A stretch of DNA of 64,000 nt, taken from positions 9,935,001 through 9,999,000 of the forward strand of contig NZ_CP108067.1 of the NCBI RefSeq assembly GCF_036178145.1. Reading direction: 5' to 3'. A model generated the notes under the pieces. That model saw nothing but the letters and a program-made list of their open reading frames with translations. It made no database searches and was not told where the DNA came from. Both the position numbers and the translations under genes were made by a program. Shown one piece after another: positions 8,692 through 16,732 of this stretch; positions within the stretch are counted from its first letter, which is position 1, and each line of letters starts with the position of its first letter. The DNA comes from Streptomyces sp. NBC_00273 (lineage in GTDB: Bacteria > Actinomycetota > Actinomycetes > Streptomycetales > Streptomycetaceae).

Positions 8692-10392
8692 ATGTCCGCG
8701 CGTGAAAGATCGTCCCTGCGGCCTCCTGGGCTCCGGGGGTACAACCGGTCCTGGCTCGGTCGGGACGCGCTGGCCGCTGTCACCGTCGCCGCCTATCTGG
8801 TGCCGCAGGTCATGGCGTACGCGGGGGTGGCCGGGCTCCCGCCCGTCGCAGGGCTCTGGGCCGTGCTGCCCGCCATCGTGCTCTATGCCCTGATCGGTTC
8901 CTCGCGGTTGCTGTCGGTGGGACCCGAGTCGACCACCGCGCTGATGACCGCCGTCGCCGTGGGACCACTGGCCGGCGGAGACCCGGGCAGATATGCCGTG
9001 CTCGCGGCGGCCCTCGCCGTGGTCGTCGGCCTCTTGTGCCTGATGGCCTGGGCCGTGCGGCTGGGCTTCCTCGCGGACCTGCTCTCACGGCCCGTACTCG
9101 TCGGCTACCTCGCAGGTGTCGCCCTGATCATGATCGTCGACCAGCTGCCCAGGCTCACCGGAGTGCGCACGACAGGTACGGACTTCCTTCCGAAGCTGTA
9201 CTCCTTCGTCCTGAACCTCGCGCACGTCCACTGGCCGACCGTCTGCCTGACCCTGGCTGTCCTGGCCGTGCTCTTCGCCCTGCCGAGGTACTGGCACCTC
9301 GTTCCACGTCCCCTGCTCGCCCTGGTTCTCGCCACCGTCGTGGTGGCTGCGTTCGGACTGGACGAGAGGTACGGGATCGCCGTGATCGGATCCGTACCCT
9401 CCGGGCTGCCGCTGCCCGAGCTTCCACCACTCGGCGACCTGCCCCAGCTGGTGGTCCCGGCGCTGGGCGTCCTCATCGTCGGATACTCGGACGTGATCCT
9501 GACCGCCCGGGCCTTCGCTGGCCGCGCCGATCCGCAATCGCTGGACCCCAACCGTGAACTCCTTGCCCTGGGAGCGGCGAACCTGGGAGCGGGCGTGCTG
9601 CACGGCTTTCCCGTCAGCAGCAGTGCCAGCCGGACCGCCTTGGCCCAGTCCTCGAAGGCCAGGAGCCAGGCGTACTCCCTGTTCGCCGCGCTCGCGGTCC
9701 TGCTGGTCCTGCTCTTCCTCGGCCCCCTCCTGGCCCACACGCCGAGCGCCGTCCTCGGCGCCATCGTCGTCTACGCCGCCGTCCGCCTGATCGAGGTGGG
9801 TGAGTTCCGGCGCCTCGCGGCCTTCCGGCGACGCGAACTGCTGCTGGCCCTGGGATGTCTCATGGGTGTTCTGGCCCTCGGCATCCTGTACGGCGTCCTC
9901 GTCGCCGTGGCGCTGTCCGTGGTCGAGCTGTTGGCCCGCGTGGCCCGTCCGCACGATGCCGTGGAAGGCATGGTGCCCGGGCTCGCCGGCATGCACGACG
10001 TGGACGACTACCCGACGGCGCGGACCGTTCCGGGGCTGCTGATCTACCGCTACGACTCACCGTTGTTCTTCGCCAACGCGGAGAACTTCCGCCGCAGGGC
10101 GCTGACCGCCGTCGACGGACAGGAACCTCCGGCCCGCTGGTTCGTCCTCAACACCGAGGCGAACGTCGAGGTGGACGTCACCGCCCTGGACGCCGTGGAC
10201 GCACTCCGCCAGGAACTCGGTCACCGGGGGATCGTCTTCGCCCTGGCCCGCGTCAAGCAGGAGCTCCGCGAGGACCTGGACGCGTACGGGCTCACCGCCT
10301 CGGTGGGCGCGGGTCGCATCTACCCGACCCTGCCCACGGCTCTGGAGGCCTACCGGGCCTGGAGCCGGGAGGCAGGGCTTGAGGAGGGCTGA
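8692..10392 (+). CDS. SulP-family anion transporter with STAS domain
   Basis: About 566 residues: a multi-helix SulP membrane domain (residues 20-430) followed by a C-terminal cytoplasmic STAS domain (about 440-560, from PGLLIYRYDSPLFFANAENF). The opening signature LVPQVMAYAGVAGLPPVAGLW is characteristic of sulfate/bicarbonate transporters. The ATG at 8692 has GAGGAG only 4 bases upstream; a GTG at 8680 with GGAGG at 8-base spacing is equally credible. It may be co-transcribed with ppk2, 54 bp upstream. The transported anion (sulfate, bicarbonate or other) is not predictable. Confidence 0.9.
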   Translation: MSARERSSLRPPGLRGYNRSWLGRDALAAVTVAAYLVPQVMAYAGVAGLPPVAGLWAVLPAIVLYALIGSSRLLSVGPESTTALMTAVAVGPLAGGDPGRYAVLAAALAVVVGLLCLMAWAVRLGFLADLLSRPVLVGYLAGVALIMIVDQLPRLTGVRTTGTDFLPKLYSFVLNLAHVHWPTVCLTLAVLAVLFALPRYWHLVPRPLLALVLATVVVAAFGLDERYGIAVIGSVPSGLPLPELPPLGDLPQLVVPALGVLIVGYSDVILTARAFAGRADPQSLDPNRELLALGAANLGAGVLHGFPVSSSASRTALAQSSKARSQAYSLFAALAVLLVLLFLGPLLAHTPSAVLGAIVVYAAVRLIEVGEFRRLAAFRRRELLLALGCLMGVLALGILYGVLVAVALSVVELLARVARPHDAVEGMVPGLAGMHDVDDYPTARTVPGLLIYRYDSPLFFANAENFRRRALTAVDGQEPPARWFVLNTEANVEVDVTALDAVDALRQELGHRGIVFALARVKQELREDLDAYGLTASVGAGRIYPTLPTALEAYRAWSREAGLEEG

Positions 10393-10590
10393 GCGGGAGC
10401 CACCGGGTCGGGACCTGCCCCGCCGATGCGTAAGGCGGCTCCGGCCTCAGCCTCGGCCACCCGGACACCGGGGGTCGGGGATCGGCGGGGGATGTCCCCG
10501 AGTCCCGGGCGACCTGAAGCCACTGCTGGGTGCGGTGCCGCGGCCCTCCGGAGCTGGCAGGCGGAACAGGCCGCCCGCCGGGGCCTGAGG

Positions 10591-10636
10591 CCGGAGGGGC
10601 CGGATGTCCCCAGGAAGGGCCATCCGGCCCCTCCGG
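10591..10636. terminator. Perfect 16-bp stem-loop after SulP gene
   Basis: CCGGAGGGGCCGGATG (10591-10606) and its exact complement at 10621-10636 flank a 14-base loop. It stands 200 bp after the SulP stop and about 65 bp before ppdK. It is probably a terminator, although the GGGGCC/GGCCCC cores also resemble the Dos-type half-sites seen upstream. The rest of the 310-bp gap shows no gene. Confidence 0.5.
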
Positions 10637-10702
10637 AAACGCGGTGCCCGTCAGCCAGTGTGAGAACAGAGCACGATTCCGCCGAGGAGGCTGGTGGCAG
10701 CC

Positions 10703-11845
10703 ATGGGTTCCTACGTGTACGACTTCGCCGAGGGCGGCCGTGACATGGCCGATCTGCTCGGCGACAAGGGTGCCAACCTCGCGGAGATGGCACGCATGGG
10801 ACTGCCCGTTCCGCCCGGCTTCACCATCACCACCGAGGCGTGCCGTGACTTCCTGGCCACCGGCGAGCCCCCGGAGGATCTGGACCGCCAGATCGGGGAA
10901 CACCTGGCAGCGCTGGAGAGTGCCTCCGGCAAGAGGCTGGGGCAGGTGGACGACCCGCTGCTGCTGTCTGTCCGCTCGGCGGCGTTCTCCCTGCCGGGCA
11001 TGATGGAGACCATCCTGGACATCGGTCTGAACGACCTGTCGGTGCTCGGACTGGGTAAGACCCCCGAGCGGGAGCGCTTCGCCTGGGACTCCTACCGTCG
11101 ACTCGTGCAAATGTTCGGCAATACCGTCATGGGTGTCGACGTCACACTCTTCGAAGGCATGCTCCAGCGCGTCAAGGAGCAGCACCGCGTCGTGGACGAC
11201 TCCCGGCTGGACACCTGCGACCTCATCAGGGTCGTCGAGTCGTTCAAAGACCTCATCTTCGACCGGACCGGCCGCAAGTTCCCGCAGGATCCGCGCGAAC
11301 AACTACGAGAGGCGATCCTCGCCGTCTTCACCACGTGGAACAGTGAGCGTGCCCGCCTCTACGGCAGGCGCGAACACATCGCGGACGGCCTCGGCGCGGC
11401 GGTCACCATCCAACGGATGGTGTTCGGGAATCTCGGCACGGATTCCGGCAGTGGCGTCGCGTTCACCCGCGACCCAGCCACTGGCCGTCCCGGCCTCTAC
11501 GGCGACTATCTCCCCAACGCCCAAGGTGAGGACGTCGTTTCAGGCGTCCGCGACACTGTGACGCTCCACGAGCTGGCCACCCTCGACCCGACCTCGTTCC
11601 AGCAGCTGCGCGCGTACATGGAACAGCTGGAAGACCACTATCAAGACCTGTGCGACATCGAGTTCACGATCGAACACGGCACACTGTGGATGCTTGAGGC
11701 CCGGGTCGGCAAGCGTACCGCGCAGGCGGCTTCAGCATCCCCTCTCAACTGATCGATGAAGGCCTCTTCGGCGGACGAAGTCCTGGAACGGGTCAACGGT
11801 GAGGAGCTGGCCCGGCTGGTCATCCCGATGGCCCATCAGGCATGA
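10703..11845 (+). pseudogene. ppdK: Pyruvate phosphate dikinase, truncated
   Basis: The frame encodes the N-terminal ATP-grasp part of PPDK (VYDFAEGGRDMADLLGDKGANLAEMA, LPGMMETILDIGLND, GNLGTDSGSGVAFTRDP), which interconverts pyruvate and phosphoenolpyruvate. The open frame stops at 11752 after RVGKRTAQAA. The family sequence continues in another frame (FSIPSQLIDEGLF, 11731-11769) and then returns to the first frame (SADEVLERVNGEELARLVIP) up to 11845. Two compensating frameshifts and the absence of about 500 C-terminal residues, including the swivelling phosphohistidine and pyruvate-binding domains, make an active enzyme impossible. An IS5-type remnant lies 60 bp downstream. GAGGAGG precedes the start; a GTG at 10694 is an alternative. 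Confidence 0.85.
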
Positions 11846-11904
11846 TCGAGGGGAATCGCGCGGCACCAGGCGGTCATGCCAAGAACGCCCGTAGATAGGC
11901 GAGT

Positions 11905-12105
11905 TCAAGGGCACCGCTTTGAGCCGTTGTCCCAGTGATGGGTTGTCCAGGCGCGTCGGATGAGGCTGCGGACGGCGATGATCACATCAGCGAGATCGAA
12001 GAAGGCGACGGTCACAGCAGCGCGGTGTTCGTAGCAGTGGGTGAGGCGGTGGTAGGCGTTCTGCCAGGCGCAGGTGCGCTCCACGTGCCGGCGTCGACAC
12101 GCTTG
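11905..12105 (-). mobile_element. IS5-type transposase 3' remnant
   Basis: Read leftward, the frame ending at 11905 gives RRRHVERTCAWQNAYHRL followed by THCYEHRAAVTVAFFDLADVI. This matches the C-terminal end of IS5-family DDE transposases (consensus VERTFAWL-FKRLRTRYER...). Only about 65 residues remain, and the N-terminal catalytic aspartates and one inverted repeat are absent. It sits exactly between two broken genes, so an insertion followed by deletion probably damaged both. Confidence 0.7.
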
Positions 12106-12513
12106 GATAGCGAGGCGGGTCTGCGGCTGACGGCCGCCGCCGATTGCTACTGGGAGGGGATGGCGGGCCTTGTCGACACCGACCTCGACGGGCGGATCAC
12201 CCGGGCCGAGTTCGTCACCGCCGCCCAGGCCGGCCTGCACCAGGACCCGGGAGCCTTCGCCCGCATCGCACTGCCCTGGCACCAGGCCGTCCTCGACGTG
12301 GCCGACCCCGACGCAGAACAGGCGAGCAGCACCGCCTCGACGGTCGAGCGTGTACTGGTGGCACTCGGCGCCGAACCGCACCGGGCGCGTCTGATCTCGG
12401 CCGAACACCGTACCGACCCCACGGGACGCATCACCCACGAGGAGATCCTCCGCGAGGTCGAGAACTACTACACCACCGCCACTCCCCAACGTGCCTTCCC
12501 CGTACCGGCCTGA
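12103..12513 (+). pseudogene. EF-hand protein, 5' truncated
   Basis: The coding part gives an EF-hand loop DTDLDGRITRAEF (within GLVDTDLDGRITRAEFVTAA) and a second, degenerate loop RTDPTGRITHEEIL, in the arrangement of calerythrin-like calcium-binding proteins of about 180 residues. About 135 residues remain; the first EF-hand is missing and the open frame continues backward only into antisense of the transposase remnant. No ribosome binding site fits a start. The last part could still be translated from an internal ATG near 12159, but function is doubtful. Confidence 0.65.
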
Positions 12514-12794
12514 CCGGCAGCCCTAGTGGGGGACGCGTTTCCTGGTGAGCCAGGTGGGTATCGGGGTTTCACCGACGTGCAGAGTCGGCTGTGGGACCCC
12601 TTGGTCTGCGGCCGTTCCTGTGCTGCTTTGAGCGGCAACGGCAGGAGGTCGGCCGCGAAGTACCAAGACAACGGGGATCGTCGGGGAGCGGCCGGACTGG
12701 ATCGGGGTCGGCGATGCGGCACACCATGCGGTGCCAGCCCGCGCATCCCGGCCGCCGTGGTGAGGTACCGGCCGAGCGTCCTTGGCCGTCCGTT
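12514..12794. other. Non-coding stretch of unknown origin
   Basis: No frame here has both a start signal and a recognisable product. The composition is less biased than the neighbours. It may be further debris from the rearrangement that broke ppdK and the EF-hand gene. Confidence 0.35.
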
Positions 12795-12995
12795 TCATTC
12801 GGCGATCTCTGTCCGTTCCCACCACTCGTAGACCGCCAGTTGTCCCTCCGGGCTGTCCTGGTGCCGCGACGTGTTCTTGAAATGCTCGTACCCGCCGCGG
12901 TGTGGAATCTTCAGGTCTTGTCCGGGGTCGGAGATCGGAACGATCCGCTCGGGCAGATCGTCTGGGCCGCCCTCAAGCACTGCCTTGGTCGCCAT
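12795..12995 (-). CDS. DUF5988 family small protein
   Basis: The 66-residue protein has the features I recall for the actinobacterial DUF5988 family: VLEGGPDDLPERIV near the start, a central KIPHRGGYEHF and the closing YEWWERTEIAE. The function of the family is unknown. A weak GGAAG precedes the ATG. It is isolated between the decayed region and the pfkB gene, which is transcribed in the same direction 176 bp upstream, so it may be the last gene of that unit. Confidence 0.75.
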   Translation of the reverse strand: MATKAVLEGGPDDLPERIVPISDPGQDLKIPHRGGYEHFKNTSRHQDSPEGQLAVYEWWERTEIAE

Positions 12996-13171
12996 GCTTC
13001 CAGTCTTCCCAACCGCGGGCCCGCTCGCATCACGAGGTCGGCACTGTCGTCGCTTCAGCACCACCGGCAGCGCCACACCCCGACTCGGTTGTGGGGGCAG
13101 GGTCGGCTTGTGAGCACGGGGAACGGAATGTGGTTGAGAGGGCTGACCAAACGGCACGGGGCTGGGCAGGG

Positions 13172-14215
13172 TCAAACGCCCTGGCGTCGTGCATCGGTCT
13201 GGAACCTGGTCCTCACCTGGGAGCGGAGGGATCGGGCCACGTCCAGGTCGAAGGGCTCGGTGCTGGGGGTGAGCATCGCTGCGGCAGCCACCGCCACCCC
13301 CAGCGCGCAGGCGCTGACGGGTTCCTCTCCGGCGGCCAGCTGTGTGATGAGGGCGGCGACCATGCTGTCTCCCGCTCCGGCATCGCTCAGGGGCGCGCCG
13401 GGCAGCGGCGGCGCGTAGAGCTCGGTGTGCCCGTGGCCGGTCGAGCACAGTGCGCCCAGCTCCCCGAGGGTGGTGACGGCGATCTCGGCGGCTCCTGTCG
13501 TGAGCAGGTGCTCGTTGAGGGCCCGGGCATCGTCGAAGTCGCGGACGGGCCGGCCGGTCAGGCTCTCGGCCTCGGTCCGGTTGCACCTGAGTAGGAACAC
13601 GCCCTCCGCGAGTGCGCTGCGCAGCGCCGGCCCGGAGGTGTCCAGGACCAGTCGGGATCCGGCTTCCTTGATACGGCGGGCGACGGCCGCGTAGAAGTCG
13701 TCGGGCAAGCCGCCGGGCAGGCTGCCGCTGGCCACGACGTACGGGCAACCGTCAACGGCTTGCACCAGCGCATCCAGGGATCGCCGCCCCTCGTGCTCGT
13801 GCAGGTGCGGGCCGGGTGGCACGATGTGGTAGCCGCAGCGCGATTCGGCCTCGAACAGCACGAGTGCTTCGCGGGTTTCGTCGTCGATGTCGACGGCGAC
13901 GTGGTCGATGCCCTCTTCGTCCAGCAGCCGGTTCAGGCGCAGGCCGACCTCGCCTCCGGCGGTGTGGAAGGCGGTGGCTCGTCCTCCGAGCCGCACGACA
14001 TGACGGGCGACGTTGATCCCTCCACCCCCGGCGGCCACCGACCTGACCCGGGCACGGTTCTTGCCGATGTCCTCGAGATGCTCGACCTCCCAACAGAGAT
14101 CGACTGCAGGATTCATCGTCAAGGTGAGGATCGACGGCCCGGAGGCACTCCCCGAGTGATCCGCGCCATCGGTAGTCCCGGCTGTGATGGGGTCAGGCGT
14201 CGCGGCCGTGCTCAT
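13172..14215 (-). CDS. pfkB: PfkB-type phosphofructokinase
   Basis: The 347-residue protein is a ribokinase/PfkB sugar-phosphate kinase of the 1-phosphofructokinase/Pfk-2 type. It shows ILTLTMNPAVDL at residues 29-40, the substrate-binding AAGGGGINVARHV (61-73) and the catalytic SDAGAGDSM with D283 as base. There is no ribosome binding site before the ATG, but it overlaps the TGA of the upstream frame as ATGA, so translation is probably coupled. PfkB next to a USP/DevR block recalls the DosR-controlled pfkB of M. tuberculosis. Whether fructose-6-phosphate, fructose-1-phosphate or tagatose-6-phosphate is the substrate cannot be decided. Confidence 0.88.
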   Translation of the reverse strand: MSTAATPDPITAGTTDGADHSGSASGPSILTLTMNPAVDLCWEVEHLEDIGKNRARVRSVAAGGGGINVARHVVRLGGRATAFHTAGGEVGLRLNRLLDEEGIDHVAVDIDDETREALVLFEAESRCGYHIVPPGPHLHEHEGRRSLDALVQAVDGCPYVVASGSLPGGLPDDFYAAVARRIKEAGSRLVLDTSGPALRSALAEGVFLLRCNRTEAESLTGRPVRDFDDARALNEHLLTTGAAEIAVTTLGELGALCSTGHGHTELYAPPLPGAPLSDAGAGDSMVAALITQLAAGEEPVSACALGVAVAAAAMLTPSTEPFDLDVARSLRSQVRTRFQTDARRQGV

Positions 14216-14430
14216 CGCGGTGGCCTGGTGGTCGCGCTGCCCCTTGCCCGGCGCACCGCCTGCTGGGCGCGGCTCCGCTCGTGGCAGCGGGAGGAGTTGG
14301 AGACCTGTTCCCACGCGTGGTCGATACCGGTCCCGGCCACTGCCTGGGACAGCTTCGGCTCCTGACCACCGTGCCGGGCGTTGAGCGCGTGGAGCCTGGC
14401 AATGCCCGCTGTCCGCTCGCTCAGGCTCAC
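14212..14430 (-). CDS. Hypothetical 72-residue protein coupled to pfkB
   Basis: I do not recognise this protein. It is basic, predicted helical, with the segment HALNARHGGQEPKLSQAVAG followed by a Trp-containing helix and an Arg/Ala-rich tail. The case for a gene is its position: the GTG at 14430 overlaps the stop of the Hsp20 frame (GTGA), and its own TGA overlaps the pfkB ATG (ATGA). Such double coupling is unlikely by chance. GGAG lies 11 bases upstream of the GTG. Confidence 0.5.
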   Translation of the reverse strand: MSLSERTAGIARLHALNARHGGQEPKLSQAVAGTGIDHAWEQVSNSSRCHERSRAQQAVRRARGSATTRPPR

Positions 14431-14676
14431 GGCGGCCGTTCTCCACCCCGTTCCGTGGCTGCTTGGGCCCTGGGGACGGTGATCGTGAGCACGCCGTCGG
14501 CAAGGGCCGCACTGACGTCCTCGGATTTCACTCTCGAGGGGAGCACGGCCTGGTATCCGCATCGGCCGGAGCGGCGCGTGCCGCGCCCATGGCACACCCG
14601 GGAACTGGTGCGTGCGGCCGAAGGACGCGTCCAGCTCCACCGGGCCACCGGTCCGGCGCCGCGCCAGAAGCGTCAT
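14427..14676 (-). pseudogene. Hsp20 small heat-shock gene, internally deleted
   Basis: The start is typical for actinobacterial Hsp20 (MTLLARRRTGGPVELD, with GGAGGTG upstream of the ATG at 14676). The end is the last strands of an alpha-crystallin domain (CGYQAVLPSRVKSEDVSAAL, then DGVLTITVPRA), but in a different frame. Together only about 80 of the usual 140-150 residues remain, so a deletion with frameshift removed most of the chaperone core, with the joint near 14575-14620. Hsp20 (HspX) is a hallmark of DosR regulons, which fits the neighbourhood. Confidence 0.7.
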
Positions 14677-15116
14677 CGCATTCACCTCCGTGGACAGCGA
14701 CACGTCGGACCCGACTTCCATACTGAAACACTCTGATGTCACCCGCATTCCGGCTCCCGGCTGGGCCTGTCCCTCGGCATGTGGATCTACAGGAGCTTCG
14801 GGCCGGCGCGGCAGGAGCGGTCAAGAAGGGGCCGACGGCGTAAACGAGCCCGCCGATGAGCGTGGCTGCTCACACCCGCGCTGCGACGGTGTCCAGGGCG
14901 CGTCGGGCCGGATGAGGCGCAGCTGTGCGGTCAGCCTGGGCCTTCCGGCGTGGGGGGCGCCCGCAAAGCAGGGACATCACTTGAGGTGCCGAGCGTGCTC
15001 GAGACGGGCGGGATGGTGCGGCACCGGCAATGGCTAGTTCGTCAGGCGGCCCGCTTGTTCGCCAAGCTCTTGGTCCTCTGGGACTCCGCTGTACCGGCGC
15101 AGGCGGACCCGCATGT
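14677..15116. other. Intergenic, no supported gene
   Basis: This 440-bp stretch holds the presumed promoter of the Hsp20-pfkB unit on its left side and the missing 5' part of the truncated permease on its right side. Frames on both strands give no recognisable product. Confidence 0.35.
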
Positions 15117-16109
15117 CCCGCCGCCGCGCCCTTCCGTGTCCCGCTCGCCCTCCTCCTGCTGCTGGTCGTCGCCGGGCTGACCTGGTTCGGACACGGCGGG
15201 CGGCTGCTGTTCGCCGTCATGACCGTGCTCTTCGTACTCGTCTGCGTCGCCGTACTCGTACACGGCTTCGTCTCGCCCCACACCGTCGGCGAGGCCCCGG
15301 CCTCGACCGACCCGGGCCGCTCCGCCGCCCTTGCGGTCGTCCTCGCCTTCCCCGTCGCGATGGCCCTGGCCACCGGCATCGAGGCGCCGTCCACGGCCAT
15401 TGCCCAGCTCGGGCAGCTGGACGACACTCACCGCCGCCGCTTCGGGCGCGGCACCCTTGCCCTGCTTCTGATCATCGTCGGGGGCCTCACCCTGGCCCTG
15501 ACCGCGCTCGCCGTGCGCCTCCACATCGGCATCCCGGGCAAGGACTCCACCCAGATCGCCGACATCGCCCACGCCGCCACCGGATCCGGCTGGCTCTACG
15601 GAGCCTTCCAGCTCACCAGCTCCCTCCTGCTCCTGGCTGCCGCGAGCTCCTCGTTCCAGGCCGGCCCCGGACTCCTCAAGGCCCTCGCCGGATCCCCGGA
15701 CCACCCGGGCGTCCTCCCGTCGGTGCTGGGCCGGACGAACCGCCACCACACCCCGTACTGGTCCGTCCTCGTCTACCTGGCAGCGGCGGCAGTGATCATC
15801 GTGGCCGCGGCAGGGGAGGAGCAGGAACTCGTCCTCTTCTACGCGGTCGCGGTCTTCGTCAGCTTCCTCGTCGGGCTGCTGGCCATGACCCGCTTCGCCC
15901 GCACCGAGCGCAAGCCCGCCCTCGCCTGGCTGAATGCCATGGCGGCCGTCGCGGTGGCCTTCACCCTCCTGGCGAACCTCCTCCGCGGCTGGCCCATCCT
16001 CTCCCTGGTCGCCACCCTCGCCATCGGCGGAGCCTTCTACCTCCGCTGGGTCCGAGCCGGACGTCCTTCCGACATCGAGGACGTGGAAGCCCGTGCCGAA
16101 GCCGACTGA
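15117..16109 (+). pseudogene. APC/KimA-like permease, 5' truncated
   Basis: About 330 residues with seven or eight hydrophobic helices correspond to the second half of an APC-superfamily permease. PFRVPLALLLLLVVAG is a helix, TGIEAPSTAIAQL corresponds to the TGVEAVANAVP helix of the KimA-like protein at 52407, and a charged tail ends the protein. The first 150 or so residues, with the substrate-binding helix 1, are absent, and the frame runs upstream into unrelated sequence without a ribosome binding site. It resembles the KimA-like transporter in layout more than the one at 57110. Probably non-functional. Confidence 0.7.
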
Positions 16110-16217
16110 TCCGAAGCGGTCAGTACATCGACCACGATCCGCAGGCCCGGTCGGCCGGGCCCTCCTACGGCCCACAACAATCACCCATGGCACACACCCA
16201 CTGAAAGGAGCGCCCGC

Positions 16218-16526
16218 ATGGGGATCCGTTACGGCATCGGCGCACTGATCGCTGTCACAGCGCTACTGCTCGCCGGCTCCGGCATCGCCACACTCAGCAG
16301 GGGCTGGCTGCTGCCCTGGCAGCGGCGGCACATCGTCCGCGTCAGGCTTTTCGGCTGGGCGCAACTCCTGATCGCGATCGCGCTGGGCACCCAGCTGATC
16401 GGTCTCCTGGCGGTCGATTCCGCCTACCGCACTGTATTCACCATGCCCGGCACCGTGGTGTTGCTGTTCGCCCTGGTGTTGATCACGCGTGCGCAGCGTC
16501 CGAGAGGCACCGGCCAAGGAGGCTGA
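16218..16526 (+). CDS. Small membrane protein, three helices
   Basis: The 102-residue protein has an N-terminal helix (residues 8-28), an Arg-rich cytosolic turn (WQRRHIVRVR), and two further helices (about 44-64 and 73-90), ending in a short basic tail. AAAGGAG 8 bases upstream marks the ATG clearly. The family is not recognised. It lies between the truncated permease and the degenerate KdpD gene, in the same direction as both. Confidence 0.65.
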   Translation: MGIRYGIGALIAVTALLLAGSGIATLSRGWLLPWQRRHIVRVRLFGWAQLLIAIALGTQLIGLLAVDSAYRTVFTMPGTVVLLFALVLITRAQRPRGTGQGG

Positions 16527-16732
16527 GCCCGGGGACGACGGTCCGATTCGCTGCCTCGCCGCCGTCCTCGACACCGTGTGTGGGGAAGCCATGCCGCCCG
16601 AGAGCAGCCGTTTCTCGTATCGGGGCGTCTGACCGGCGATCCTGCGCGCGGATTGCGAGCGCGGGAGCGCGGTTGGGCGCACCATGGGATGCGGGGGCCG
16701 AGGGGGTGTGACGAGCGGGCAGGAGTCCGTCG

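Noticed and set aside
14870..15060. Frames near the truncated permease as a transposase or its missing N terminus
   Set aside because: No match to known transposase motifs or to APC helix 1 in any frame.
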